A stretch of DNA of 64,000 bases from Isoetes taiwanensis (GCA_021234155.1 JAJEKV010000036.1:1060777-1124776), one strand, 5' to 3'; counted from the stretch's first letter, positions 11,803 to 24,015 are shown. Program-made: numbers and translations. Notes: generated by a model not told the origin, from the sequence alone.

Positions 11803-12605
11803 GAAATTCGAGCCCCCGTAATTCATATTCTAAAACCTTAGGCAAAGACGTATAAAGACTTGATATTCCATGAAAACCTTAGGCGAACTCATATTTCATA
11901 TTTCAAAATCATACGTGCCCCCAATCATAAATGACAATAAACGAAAAGTGAGGTGCCCAGATGCTCCAATATACGATTTGGGTCGTAGGATCGACGGATC
12001 CGACGACTGTGGCAGTTCAGAGTGCACCTCGTTTAGAATATGTAGCACAATAACAGGGGGTTCCAGGGGGATTTGATATGGATGTAAAAATGACAATTCC
12101 TGAAACCATAGACCATATCCCCAAAACAATTGAATGGGTTGTTATTAAAAAAAAAAAAAAAGATTTAAGATAAAAAATAATCACGTTAGCTCACTGGTTA
12201 TATTGGTCAAAGTATTCTTATTAGAAGTAAAGGTTCAAGCCCCCGTAATTCATATTCTGAAACCTTGGGCGAAGACGTATAGAGACTCGATATTCCATCA
12301 AAACCTTAGGCGAACTCGTATTTCATATTTCAAAATCATACATGTCCCCAATCATAAATGACAATAAACGAAACGAGAGGTGCCCAGAGGCTCCAATATA
12401 CGATTTGGGTCGTAGGATCGATGGATCCGATGACTGTAGTAGTTCACGGTGCACCTCGTTTAGAATATCTAGCATAATAACTGGGGTTTTCTTTTGAATT
12501 TTTATACGTTTTTTAATATGGTTTTGCTATGATTTAGTCATCGTATTTTTTTACATATACTAAATAGTATTTTTTAGTGCACCCTTTCTTAGCCATTCAT
12601 CTTAG
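11803..12605 (+). repeat. SINE-like repeat, two tandem copies (period about 426 bp)
   Basis: The segment beginning CCCCGTAATTCATATTCT at 11814 recurs at 12240, and both copies run on through CGATTTGGGTCGTAGGATCG to GTGCACCTCGTTTAGAATAT. Before copy 2 are a tRNA-like A-box (TTAGCTCACTGG, 12186-12197) and B-box (GGTTCAAGCCC, 12232-12242) about 35 bases apart, as in RNA polymerase III promoters of tRNA-derived SINEs. A run of 15 A at about 12147 precedes it. A minus-strand copy lies at 62384-62770. The last ~140 bases match, inverted, sequences near 22030-22180 and 23720-23870. No acceptor-stem or cloverleaf was established, so it is not called a tRNA gene. Confidence 0.6.
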
Positions 12606-12645
12606 AGAAGGAATGTATTTGTTTTTTTTTTTGCTTATTGGGAAA

Positions 12646-13110
12646 AGGAAGGAAGGAAGGAAGGAAGGTTCTTTTATCGTCCGCGGAGGCCAATCGGCCT
12701 ATGGGACCCAAATTACACGGGTGCAGCAAGCCCGTTGCTACCGGATTAAACCCCCTTAGGAGGGAAAACCGTCGCAGCAACAAACCTGCTGGCAGCTGTA
12801 CAAATATACACATATACACATGAATTCTCGGCACCTCAGGTAGGCACCCGGGGGCAGAGGTGAGTCCACAGATCCAAAACCTCCTGAAGGTAGGAGCCAA
12901 GGGATCGAACTGACGGCGTACTAAGTAGCTCGTGCAGGGGCAGACCAGGTCGCACCAAGAGAATGTAGCGAGCCCGAATCTGACCATAGGCTGGACAGCT
13001 ATGGAAGGCATGGCTTTCATCCTCAACAACCCCCAGTGGGCAACACTGACAAAGCCTGTCCTGGCGCGGCTCCCCAACCCACCGACCCGTAATGCCAACA
13101 TTAGGGCAAA
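12646..13110 (-). mobile_element. 5'-truncated LINE 3' end with (TTCC)n tail
   Basis: On the minus strand 13114-12836 encodes the C-terminus of a LINE ORF2 with a zinc-knuckle-like region (RLCQCCPLG, EDESHAFHSCPAY) and a stop near 12838. About 190 bases of 3' UTR follow (CGGCCTCCGCGGACGATAAA-like sequence near 12690), and the element then ends in five TTCC units instead of poly(A). The 3' UTR is nearly identical to the plus-strand copy at 37896-38177. Confidence 0.8.
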
Positions 13111-13207
13111 GCAAAATAGCAAATTTTCATAAATCGAAGTCTTTTTCTAGCGATTTAGGGCAAAGCAAATATAATAAATTTTCAGAAATTGAAGCCTTTT
13201 TCCAGCG
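13101..13207. repeat. Tandem duplication, two ~54-bp copies
   Basis: Both copies start TTAGGGCAAAGCAAA and contain AAATTTTCA followed by CCAGCGATTT or TCTAGCGATTT. The duplication abuts the 5' truncation point of the LINE 3' end, so one copy may derive from its target site. Confidence 0.7.
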
Positions 13208-15010
13208 ATTTTGCACAAGCATGAAGCAAAAAAGAAAAGGGGCCGAAAGCCTGTTCCAAGCAGATCTGTAGACACCATGTTTTTCTTAAGTGGAGTAAGA
13301 GTAGACGAGATGCAACTGCTGAATGACGGTTTTATTTTGCAGGAGCTGCTTGTTGGCCTCCCTAGAGACACATCCACAAAGGCCTCTAATGTTATGACGG
13401 CATAATATTTGTGTCTTGCAAAGAATGCAGTGGAAGCTATAAAATATTTGATTTAGGACAATTTTATAGATGCCCTGATTGCATGAAAATGGGCTCATCT
13501 CAACCTGATTTCCTCATTCTATTCAGGGGATTTCTAAGTTCGAGCACAAAATGAAGCAGAAAAGACAGGTTGGATGTCTTGATTGCATGAGAATATGTTT
13601 TTTGACAAGGGAGCTAAATCTTGTGTTGGATGATATCTCTGTAACAATATTTGAAAGGCTCACATGTTTTTTTGTAAACAGCAGCCGTGCAGACTTTGAA
13701 ATATGCTTCAGTTATGTTCTGGCTACAGATTATACTCGCAAGGGCATTGCAAGTCCTCCTAAAGCTTAGCTTTTGGAATTTACCTCTTAAGAAGCAGTAT
13801 GTGGTGTTCAAAATGCTTATTCTGGGGCTTTTTTTTACTAGAAAGAAACCTTACATTCGGTACACAGATTGTTGCAGAATCTAATTCTTTAACTGGACGA
13901 CTCCATCATATTGGAAGGCCAGAATCTAATATCTTAACTGGAGGACTCCGTGATATTGGAAGGCTACCTCCTTATTCTCTGCTTAATGTATATGCCATTA
14001 TTCACAGCGTCCTGTCCCATCACATCTGCTAGGTATCATTGTAATATGCATTCTCATAGTTTGTACTTTAAAATTAAAGTCCACATTTTAAATTCTGTTT
14101 GTACTAATACTGCAGAGACTGCAAGGTAGCAGAATAACGGATTTTTCACTTCCTTTCTTCTACTACTAGTTGAAACAATGTAAACGGGATTTGATCCATT
14201 TACAGCTTCTTTTGTTATGCTTGTCATCTGATTTTATTCAATGTGAGTATTGTGTTGAAGGTGAGAAGTCATCAGGAACGACAACATTATATCAATCTAA
14301 GCCTTTGGATGTCCGGAATTACCTGCCTTTTTGTAATATATGGTAATGCAAAATGGTGCTTTTAAAGAAAATAAAGTTGTTTCGGGCACAGAGATTTCAT
14401 GAAATGCAGGGTAATGCATTTGAGATAAATGCTTCACAAGCCCAAAGCATTATAGCCTCTCTAATGCCCCAGATGAAAGGTGAATCTATCTAACTATTTA
14501 TGTAATGACTAACCTTCACATGCTGAATACATGATACTTGTCATGTTGAAATAGGATATTTGATGAAATAGGATATTCGAAATTCATTGGGCAGTTGCCG
14601 TCAAGTTCAATGTTTATGTATCATATACATTTGCTACATGTTCTTTGTTCTCAATATTTAATGGTGCAAATGCCTCTATGAGATTGTGGTGCTGAAATAA
14701 GATATTTATATCCATGCATTTTCTACATATCCTTTGTTCTTTGTTCTTACTATTTGATAGTCAGATTCTGCATAGTAAATGTCAGCATCGCCACTCCATT
14801 TTTAGGGATAAGGGTCTGTCTCTTATCGTTTTGAAAGCTAAGACATCTGTATCACGTGCTTGGTACATTTCATTTTGTAAAGAGGACATATATGAGGTGT
14901 CATTGTGAGTTTGATTCCTACATTTTCATGTTCCAACAAACTCATTTTCGTTTATATAATGGTTGTGTAGTTTACTCCATATATAAAATACACTTATGCT
15001 TGAATTAATA
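13208..15010. other. AT-rich non-coding stretch with one exon-like island
   Basis: No gene recognised. A short open segment at about 14410-14480 is bordered by GCAG and GGTGAA, like an internal exon (translation includes NAFEINASQAQ), but it has no identified partner exons. Short direct repeats occur near 13880-13960 (TTAACTGGA ... ATATTGGAAGG, two copies). Confidence 0.4.
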
Positions 15011-15074
15011 TAAGGGTAAAATTCAAGCAAAACATAAAGGCATTTTGTAGTTTTTCCCTTAATATTAATATATA

Positions 15075-15955
15075 GGGAAAAACTACAAAATGCCCTTATG
15101 TTTTGCTGAATTTCACCAGATGCCCTCGAGTTTTTATCATTTCACCAAATGCCCTTGGTCAACGTACAATGTATTTTGTATTTTTCAAAATTATTCAACT
15201 GCCCTTAAGATTTATATTAATTCTTCAAATGCCCTTATGTTTCTTCCAAATTCCCCAAATGCCCTTATGTTTCGATATTGCATGGTCTTTTACGGCTAGT
15301 CTCAATTCTTCAGTGAAGCAAAAGTTAAACCTTATTATAGTTCCATAGCTAAAATAATCGATATGAGAAATCCCTATAGGAATTAGGAATTGTTCTGCAA
15401 GTAGAAGAGATTTCATTGACAAAACAAAAATTCTTCATATAAGATCTAAAAATCAAGCATTGCCAAATGAATTGTGGCTTCAAAAGAAAAGAAAACTAAC
15501 CTCAAAACTCTAAGAATGATCTGTTGTAGAATTGCAGATGATAACTGCTGCAAAATCGACCTGTTGTTCAAAGCTTGGGCAACAAAGCGATTCAAGAGGA
15601 TTCCAGTGGCGGAGGATTTCGTCTTCAGAGCATTACTGTGGTAGAGCAAATTCGTTGGCAAAAGATTTCTGTGCCTTGCTTTTTTGCTTTCAGAAGCAAT
15701 TTCGTTCAAGTAATTTCGATGCATGTAGTTCGTTGGAGCAATTGGAGCAATTCCGATGACTGGCAAAGCAATTCCGATGCCGTGCAACTAGATTTCGGTG
15801 CTTTATGTTGAATATTAAAAACTGAAAGGCATTTTATAAAAGTTAAAATTCTACGGGAAGATATACGATAACCAAGGGCATTTGGTGAAATGATAAAAAC
15901 TCAGGGGCATCTGGTAAAATTCAGCAAAACATAAAGGCATTTTGTAGTTTTTTCC
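15075..15955. mobile_element. Non-autonomous TIR DNA transposon (~880 bp)
   Basis: The left end (GGGAAAAACTACAAAATGCC at 15075) and the complement of the right end (to 15955) match over about 90 bases, including GTTTTGCTGAATTT and TCATTTCACCAAATGCCCTTG. The flanks TTAATATTA and TTAATATAA could be an imperfect 9-bp target duplication, which suits a Mutator-like element. The interior has no transposase; a 113-codon frame at 15446-15787 (-) has no motif. A 44-bp detached copy of the right terminus lies just outside the left end at 15015-15058. Confidence 0.8.
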
Positions 15956-16044
15956 TTAATATAATGTATGGCCAACTCCAAGCATTGTGACCAAGGATAT
16001 ATATATATGGTCTTATGCATGAACACGTATAGAGATGTACATAA

Positions 16045-16315
16045 CATCCCTACACAATTTCTAGGGCCCTGAAGGGGCCAATTAATTTAAATTAACACAA
16101 CCATTACTTTTAAATTAAAATCCCCCTGAAACCCCCTTTGGTTTGGGTGCATATTCACACGGGGGGTGACGTAGGGCAGCGAGAGCTCGCTTTATCGTAT
16201 AATACATGTATAAAATCAACACCATTTAGTATATTGCCTCAAACCTTATAGTATCTTGCAAACCTCGTTATACAGTATAACAAAACTTGTACAAGCATAC
16301 CCCACAAACGAGGAT
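16045..16315. repeat. Fragment of the foldback element with inverted core
   Basis: It begins with the GGCCCTGAAGGGGCC hairpin and an AAATTAACACAACCATT arm related to the 20.6 kb element. It continues through GCATATTCACACGGGGGGTGA and then carries the central core in the opposite orientation to the 20.8 kb copy (TATACAGTATAAC ... CCCCACAAACGAGG). The second arm is missing. Confidence 0.65.
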
Positions 16316-16440
16316 CGCTATCTACGGGAGGAATGACGGCCATATCTATGATCATGTCTATATTGGGAGATGGACACACTTATCCTATTGTTTAAATTCG
16401 GTTTTTCCGACAAGTGAAAAACTTGTTAGATTTTTTTTTT

Positions 16441-18357
16441 CAGGTTCATATCCTAAGGTTTTGAAGTTTTCAAATGCCAGAAAAAAATTCCGGGATGCAT
16501 GTCAAAAAGCGGGTTTCATTTCAAAAGTTCTTCGGCATGGATGCTACGTTCTCTTATTCCAGCAGGCGTATCTTCTTCTAGGTGTGCCTACTTCTCCTTC
16601 CAACAAGCAGGGGTAGGGATGTATAAAGTTATAAATTGGTTTCTGTTTGCCCTAAATCGGCCACTACAGGTATGATTGATGCTACATGCCATTAGAAACA
16701 CAGCTCACTTCACGCTTATTGGATAAACTAGAATACGTGCCTTTCAAAATATGTGTGGCCTATCGATGACTAGCTACGCCTTCTATTCTAAACTCGAAGC
16801 AGATAAAAGTTACAACGTGGACTAACGATTTTGTTCTGATAACGATTTGATTTCATGGGATGCATGTTGGATTAGGCATTATTAGTTCTTGCAAAGCCGA
16901 TTCATGGATCAAATCCAAATATGAGCAGTTACTTTCATACACGGCTATATATCGTTTTTTGTGCTCTTTATGAACAGGTGTTATATAATTGCCAGAGTTT
17001 CATGTCGAGTAAGCTATCTCCAAGCACAAGGACTTCTCAAAAATTTTTGTTAGCTTCACAGATGCTTCAAGATTTGATGAAAATGGTATTGATTGCATGG
17101 CATATTTCTTCTCAATTTTAAAATGCATTTATCTTCGTTTCATACACTAGATCATCCCTGAGATGTTGTCTTTCCCATTTATGCAGAATCGTGTCGAGAA
17201 GGGCATATGCCATTGACCACAACCTTTTGCTAGCTTCAGAGATGATGAAGGAGATGTTGCCCTTCCCTTTTATGGTTTTGGCAGCCAGATAAGAACATGA
17301 TTTTGTTTTTTTCTGCTTTTCTTAATCCTTAAAATTGCTCTCTTTATTCTTTAGGATTGTTACACGATAGTCCAAATTTTAATTCCCCCTTCATTACTCT
17401 TCTTTTTCAAGCAATCTTGATTGGTATATATTATGTCCTCCTCATAAAAAAGAAGAAAAATAGAGGCCTAAATACTGGTTTGTATATCCAAATGGCTTAG
17501 ATAACTTCTAGGGAACTTTGTAATTGGTTGTTCTTCATCCATTTGATTGCAATCATCGGGGATAGGAAGGAATGTAGTTTGGATTTTTCATGGTAGACAT
17601 ATCCAACAAGTAAGGCGGAATGGTAGAAATCTATATGAGGAGAGACACGATGCTTAACACTTATCTTCTACATTTGCAATGAAGATTGTGTTGCTTCAGA
17701 GCTAGGTGAATCTCCCACTAATTTTGGATGAGTCAGAATACAAGAAACTTCAAGCTCTAGAAGTCAAGAGCAGCAGATCCATCTTTGGAGGCAATTATAA
17801 ATAGATGTTTGTGTCTTTAAGTCTGATATCTGCAGGCAAACATGTTTTATTCATTTAGTACAAGAGACCTCTTATTGTTGAATTTGAGATATTCTAAGTC
17901 TATAAATGATCCAAGAATGCATTCAATGTACCAAGATATAATCCATCCAATAAACAAGAGAAAGCATTCCTCTATCATGACAAAATAATTTGAAATTTTG
18001 GAACACATTACAACCTGATGTTAGAGAGCCTCAGTATCCATCACGCTGCAAGATTGGAGAAGACTATCATATTTGTTACCCAACTGGCAAATGGGTGTCT
18101 ATATGTAAACTCAGCAATAATACATAACAGTGCTAGGCTCTAGATGTCAAGCTTCAAGGTTGCAGTTGTTCTTACCTTGCTGGTAGGTCCAAGGTAAGGT
18201 TTGATGTAAATGAAAATCATTGTGACTTGAATCTTGATAGAATAGAAATGCCATATTCTTTGTTCACTGTATGTTTTATATATATTGCTATGCCAATGTT
18301 CGGTTAATATAGAACAGTGTTAGGCACTAGATATCAAGCATTAAGGTTTAATTGTTA
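16441..18357 (+). repeat. Tandem array unit 1 (~1.92 kb)
   Basis: It starts with CAGGTTCATATCCTAAGG and ends ...TTTAATTGTTA. It matches unit 2 almost throughout but lacks about 88 bases after TTCCGGGAT. Inside, 16978-17085 looks like an internal exon (acceptor GAACAG, donor GTATTG; translation includes SSKLSPSTRTSQ), and 17190-17290 a second (RRAYAIDHNLLLASEMM). No protein family is recognised. Confidence 0.85.
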
Positions 18358-20362
18358 CAGGTTCATATCCTAAGGTTTTGAAGCTTTCAAATGCCGAAAA
18401 AAATTCCGGGATTCCAAAAATTGGTGTGTGCATTTTCATATGATTTGGAAATTCGTATTTTCGAGTTGAAGCTTCAGCTTATATGCTCTGTTACCGTGCA
18501 TGTCAAAAGCGGGCTTCATTTCAAAAGTTCGTCGGCATGGATGATATATTCCCTTATTCCAGCAGACGTATCTTCTTCTAGGTGTGCCTGCTTCTCCTTC
18601 CAACAAGCAGGGGTAGGGATGCATGAAGTTATAAATTGGTTTCTGTTTGCCATAGATCGGCCACTACAGGTATGAATAATGCTACATGCCATTAGAAACA
18701 CAGCTCACTTCACGCTTATTGGATAGATTAGAATACGTGCCTTTCAAAATATGTGTGGCCTATCGATGACTAGCTACGCGTTCTATTCTAAACTCGAAGC
18801 AGATAAAAGTTACAATGTGGACTAATGATTTTGTTCTGATAACGATTTGATTTCATGGGATGCATGTTGGATTAGGCATTATTAGTTCTTGCAAAGCCGA
18901 TTCATGGATCAAATCCAAATATGAGCAGTTACTTTCATACACGGCTATATATCGTTTTTTGTGCTCTTTATGAACAGGTGTTAGATAATTGCCAGAGTTT
19001 CATGTCGAGTAAGCCATCTCCAAGCACAAGGACTTCTCAAAAACTTTTGTTAGCTTCACAGATGCTTCAAGATTTGATGAAAATGGTATTGATTGCATGG
19101 CATATTTATTCTCAATTTTAAAATGCATTTATCTTCGTTTCATACACTAGATCATCCCTGAGAAGTTGTCTTTCCCATTTATGCAGAATCGTGTCGAGAA
19201 GGGCATATGCCGTTGACCACAACCTTTTGCTAGCTTCAGAGATGATGAAGGAGATGTTGCCCTTCCCTTTTATGGTTTTGGCAGCCAGATAAGAACATGA
19301 TTTTGTTTTTTTCTGCTTTTCTTAATCCTTAAAATTGCTCTCCTTATTCTTTAGGATTGTTCTGTCAGATAGTCCAGCTTAATTTCCCCCCTTCATTACT
19401 CTTCTTTTTCAAGCAAACTTGATTGGTATATATTATGTCCTCCTCATAAAAAAGAAGAAAAATAGAGGCCTAAATACTGGTTTGTATATCCAAGTGGCTT
19501 AGATAACTTCTAGGGAACTTTGTAATTGGTTGTTCTTCATCCATTTGATTGCAATCATCGGGGATAGGAAAAAATGTAGTTTGGATTTTTCATGGTAGAC
19601 ATATCCATCAAGTAAGGCGGAATGCTAGAAATCTATATGAGGAGAGACACGATGCTTAACCCTTATCTTCTACATTTGCAATGAAGATTGTGTTGCTTCA
19701 GAGCTAGGTGAATCTCCCACTAATTTTGGATGAGTCAAAATACAAGAAACTTCAAGCTCTAGAAGTCAAGAGCAGCAGATTCATCTTTGGAGGCAATTAT
19801 GAATAGATGTCTGTGTCTTTAAGTGTGATATCTGGAGGCAAACATGTTTTATTCATTTAGTACAAGAGACCTCTTACTGTTGATTTTGAGATATTCTAAG
19901 TCTATAAATGATCCAAAAATGCATTCAATGTACCAAGATATAATCCATCCAATAAACAATAGAAAGCATTCCTCTATCATGACTAAATAATTTGAAATTT
20001 TGGAACACATTAGAACCTGATGTTAGAGAGCCTCAGTATCCATCACGCTGCAAGATATGAGAAGACTATCATATTTGTTACCCAACTGGCAAATGGGTGT
20101 CTATATGTAAACCCAGCAATAATACATAACAGTGCTAGGCTCTAGATGTCAAGCTTCAAGGTTGCAGTTGTTCTTACCTTGCTGGTAGGTCCAAGGTAAG
20201 GTTTGATGTAAATGAAAATCATTGTGACTTGAATCTTGATAGAATAGAAATGCCATATTCTTTGTTCACTGTATGTTTTATATATATTGCTATGCCAAGG
20301 ATATTCGGTTAATATAGAACAGTGTTAGGCACTAGATATCAAGCATTAAGGTTTAATTGTTA
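18358..20362 (+). repeat. Tandem array unit 2 (~2.0 kb)
   Basis: It has the same boundaries and order as unit 1, with scattered substitutions. The exon-like segment (about 18978-19085) stays open. Its differences from unit 1 mostly change amino acids (Tyr/Asp, Leu/Pro, Phe/Leu), which argues against strong protein constraint. Confidence 0.85.
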
Positions 20363-20570
20363 CAGGTTCATATCCTAAGGTTTTGAAGCTTTCAAATGCC
20401 GGAAAAAAATTCCGGGATTCCAAAAATTGGTGTGTGCATTTTCATATGATTTGGAAATTCGTATTTTCGAGTTGAAGCTTTAGCATATATGCTCTGTTAC
20501 CGTGTATGTCAAAAGTGAGTTTCATTTCAAAAGTTCTTCGGCATGGATGATACGTTCTCTTATTCCAGCA

Positions 20571-21171
20571 AAACAAACTATTAATATCCAACATATAAAA
20601 ATTAAATCCCCCAACACATAACAACCAACACATAACAACCATTGACATTAACAACCAACACATAACTACCATTGACATTAATTAGCACAACCATTGGGTC
20701 CAACACATTTAAATTAAAATCCCCCTTAAACCCCCTTTGGTTTGGGTGCATATTCACACGGGGGGTGACTCCGGGCAACGAGAGCTGTTGGATAGGCATA
20801 TTCACCCCTTATTCCTTAATCTACACCGTACGTAAAGTTCCTCGTTTGTGGGGTATGCAAGCACAAAATTTGCTATACTGTATAACAAGATTCGCAAAAT
20901 ACTATAAGATTTCAAGCGGAATACTATATGGTATTGATTTTGTACGTGCAAAATACAATTATAAGGGCTCTCGCCAGTTCCCTCACCCACCCCGTGTGAA
21001 TATGCACCCAAACCAAAGGGGGTTTAAGGGGGATTTTAATTTAAATGTGTTGGACCCAATGGTTGTGCTAATTAATGTCAATGGTAGTTATGTGTTGGTT
21101 GTTAATGTCAATGGTTGTTATGTGTTGGGGGATTTAATTTTTATATGTTGGATATTAATAGTTTGTTCTGC
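20571..21171. mobile_element. Foldback/MITE element with ~195-bp inverted arms
   Basis: The left arm (20571-20768) and right arm (20981-21171) are long near-perfect inverted repeats containing AACACATAACAACC, ATTAGCACAACCATTGGG and the CCCCCTTAAACCCCC block. A core of about 210 bases lies between. No transposase is encoded; the 197-codon frame across it is a read-through. A GGCCCCTTCGGGGCC mini-hairpin lies just beyond the right arm (21194). Confidence 0.85.
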
Positions 21172-21177
21172 AAAAAA

Positions 21178-22194
21178 AAAAAAAAAAAATTGGCCCCTTC
21201 GGGGCCTTAGGGACGTCCCCTTCCCAGTGACAAAAATTTTAGAATTCAAACCAGAAAAAAACTAGAATTCATTTGAGGCTTTCATCACCTGAAGCTTTTG
21301 AATTTCATCACAATAAAACAAATAGAACATAAGTAAAAGTTACCATAAAGATAGAGCGGATTGATCCCATTATTCTGAAAGTCATAAAGTTTGCAACACC
21401 CATACACAAACATTTTTCAACTGGAATTTAACAGCAGCCTTTGGCCTCCATGGATTCTTGTGGTGAGAAACCAAAGTGGGAAACTTTTCTGCTTGTTAGC
21501 ACAAGGATCTAGAAGCCTTGGAATTTGCTTAATAACTGCCTCAAAATCTAAAAATGCATGGTAATTTTTTGCAACCTTCATTCGGAATGAGCCATAAAAC
21601 AATATCCAATAGCGCAATCCTCAGATTAATCACCGGTAGGATGTGAAAGCCTACCAAACCCGGCCGAAAAATTGCTGTTTTAGCATAGATAACTTAACCA
21701 AACATATCCATATTATACACTATCAAAAAGATGTCGGAGAGAGCTTTCCAACGCAATAAAAATCATCTCAAACAGAGCTCTGGATCAAAAGTTATGATAA
21801 GAATTGTGTTGCCGGCGGGGAAACTGCACTACATGCACCCTTCAAGCCCTTCATGTGCCCATTATGCACCACATACACAAAAAAAGGGCTTTTGTTGTGA
21901 GCCATTGGTTGTTGACCATCATGCACCACACGCACAAAAAGAGGGCTTTTGTTGTGAGTCATTGGTTGTTGACCATTATGCACCACACGCACAAAAAAAG
22001 GGCTTTTGTTGTGAGCCATTGGTTGTTGACCATTGGAAAAAAAAAGGCTAAAATCAATGGCTCAGAAATGGTGCACTCTAGATGTACGCATTAGTACATC
22101 CATTTGAATACATCACGAAATCATAGGAAAACCTTAGTGAAAAGCGTACAAAAACACAAAGAAAACCCCCTGTTATTATGCTACATATTTCTTA
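21178..22194. repeat. Second part of the insertion, with 57-bp minisatellite
   Basis: About 1 kb of unknown repeat DNA follows the foldback element. At 21865-22034 three tandem 57-bp units (ATGCACCAC ... GGGCTTTTGTTGTGAG ... GTTGTTGACCAT) keep one frame open because 57 is a multiple of three. The last ~140 bases are an inverted match to the end of the SINE-like repeat at 12.46-12.6 kb. Confidence 0.65.
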
Positions 22195-22329
22195 TAGGTG
22201 TGCCTGCTTCTCCTTCCAACAAGCAGGGGTAGGGATGTATGAAGTTATAAATTGGTTTCTGTTTGCCCTAAATTGGCCACTACAGGTATGATTGATGCTA
22301 CATGCCATTAGAAACACAGCTCACTTCAC

Positions 22330-24015
22330 ACCATTGACATTAATTAGCACAACCATTGGGTCCAACACATTTAAATTAAAATCCCCCTTAAACCCCCTTT
22401 GGTTTGGGTGCATATTCACACGGGGGGTGACTCCGGGCAACGAGAGCTGTTGGATAGGCATATTCACCCCTTATTCCTTAATCTACACCGTACGTAAAGT
22501 TCCTCGTTTGTGGGGTATGCAAGCACAAAATTTGCTATACTGTATAACAAGATTCGCAAAATACTATAAGATTTCAAGCGGAATACTATATGGTGTTGAT
22601 TTTGTACGTGCAAAATACAATTATAAGGGCTCTCGCTGCCCTACGTCACCCCCCGTGTGAATATGCACCAAAACCAAAGGGGGTTTAAGGGGGATTTTAA
22701 TTTAAATGTGTTGGACCCAATGGTTGTGCTAATTAATGTCAATGGTAGTTATGTGTTGGTTGTTAATGTCAATGGTTGTTATGTGTTGGTTGTTATGTGT
22801 TGGGGGATTTAATTTTTATATGTTGGATATTAATAGTTTGTTTTGCAAAAAAAAAAAAAAAATTGGCCCCTTCGGGGCCTTAGGGACGTCCCCCCCCTTC
22901 CCCCCCCCGCGTGACAAAAATTTTAGAATTCAAACCAGAAAAAAACTAGAATTCATTTGAGGCTTTCATCACCTGAAGCTTTTGAATTTCATCACAATAA
23001 AACAAATAGAACATAAGTAAAAGTTACCATAAAGATAGAGCGAATTGATCCCATTATTCTGAAAGTCATAAAGTTTGCAACACCCATACACAAACATTTT
23101 TCAACTGGAATTTAACAGCAGCCTTTGGCCTCCATGGATTCTTGTGGTGAGAAACCAAAGTGGGAAACTTTTCTGCTTGTTAGCACAAGGATCTAGAAGC
23201 CTTGGAATTTGCTTAATAACTGCCTCAAAATCTAAAAATGCATGGTAATTTTTTGCAACCTTCATTCGAAATGAGCCATAAAACAATATCCAATAGCGCA
23301 ATCCTGTATTAATCAGCTGGTAGGATGTGAAAGCCTACCAAACCCGGCCGAAAAATTGTTGTTTTAGCATAGATAACTTAACCAAACATATCCATATTAT
23401 ACACTATCAAAAAGATGTCGGAGAGAGCTTTCCAACGCAATAAAAATCATCTCAAACAGAGCTCTGGATCAAAAGTTATGATAAGAATTGTGTTGCCGGC
23501 GGGGAAACTGCACTACATGCGCCCTTCAAGCCCTTCATGTGCCCATTATGCACCACATACACAAAAAAAAGGGCTTTTGTTGTGAGCCATTGGTTGTTGA
23601 CCATCATGCACCACACGCACAAAAAGAGGGCTTTTGTTGTGAGTCATTGGTTGTTGACCATTATGCACCACACGCACAAAAAAAGGGCTTTTGTTGTGAG
23701 CCATTGGTTGTTGACCATTGGAAAAAAAAAAGGCTAAAATCAATGGCTCAGAAATGGTGCACTCTAGATGTACGCATTAGTACATCCATTTGAATACATC
23801 ACGAAATCATAGGAAAACCTTAGTGAAAAGCGTACAAAAACACAAAGAAAACCCCCTGTTATTATGCTACATATTTCTTATAGGTGTGCCTGCTTCTCCT
23901 TCCAACAAGCAGGGGTAGCGATGTATGAAGTTATAAATTGGTTTCTGTTTGCCCTAAATTGGCCACTACAGGTATGATTGATGCTACATGCCATTAGAAA
24001 CACAGCTCACTTCAC
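22330..24015 (+). repeat. Recent tandem duplication of 20668-22329
   Basis: The sequence from ACCATTGACATTAATTAGC at 20668 to CAGCTCACTTCAC at 22329 is repeated at 22330-24015 with very few differences, apart from one ~24-bp length change in the foldback right arm. The junction ...CTTCAC/ACCATT... lies inside array-unit sequence on one side and inside the foldback left arm on the other, so the second foldback copy lacks its outer ~97 bases. Confidence 0.9.

Noticed and set aside
12186-12260. A tRNA gene
   Set aside because: Only A- and B-box-like words are present. No acceptor stem or cloverleaf was found, and the segment is part of a dispersed repeat.
20672-21265. A 197-codon open frame
   Set aside because: It reads through the arms and core of the foldback element, with palindromic peptide repeats and no domain.
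21731-22094. Repeat proteins with recurring HTHKKRAFVVSHWLLTI-like units
   Set aside because: They are encoded by a 57-bp minisatellite, and both strands give similar open frames.
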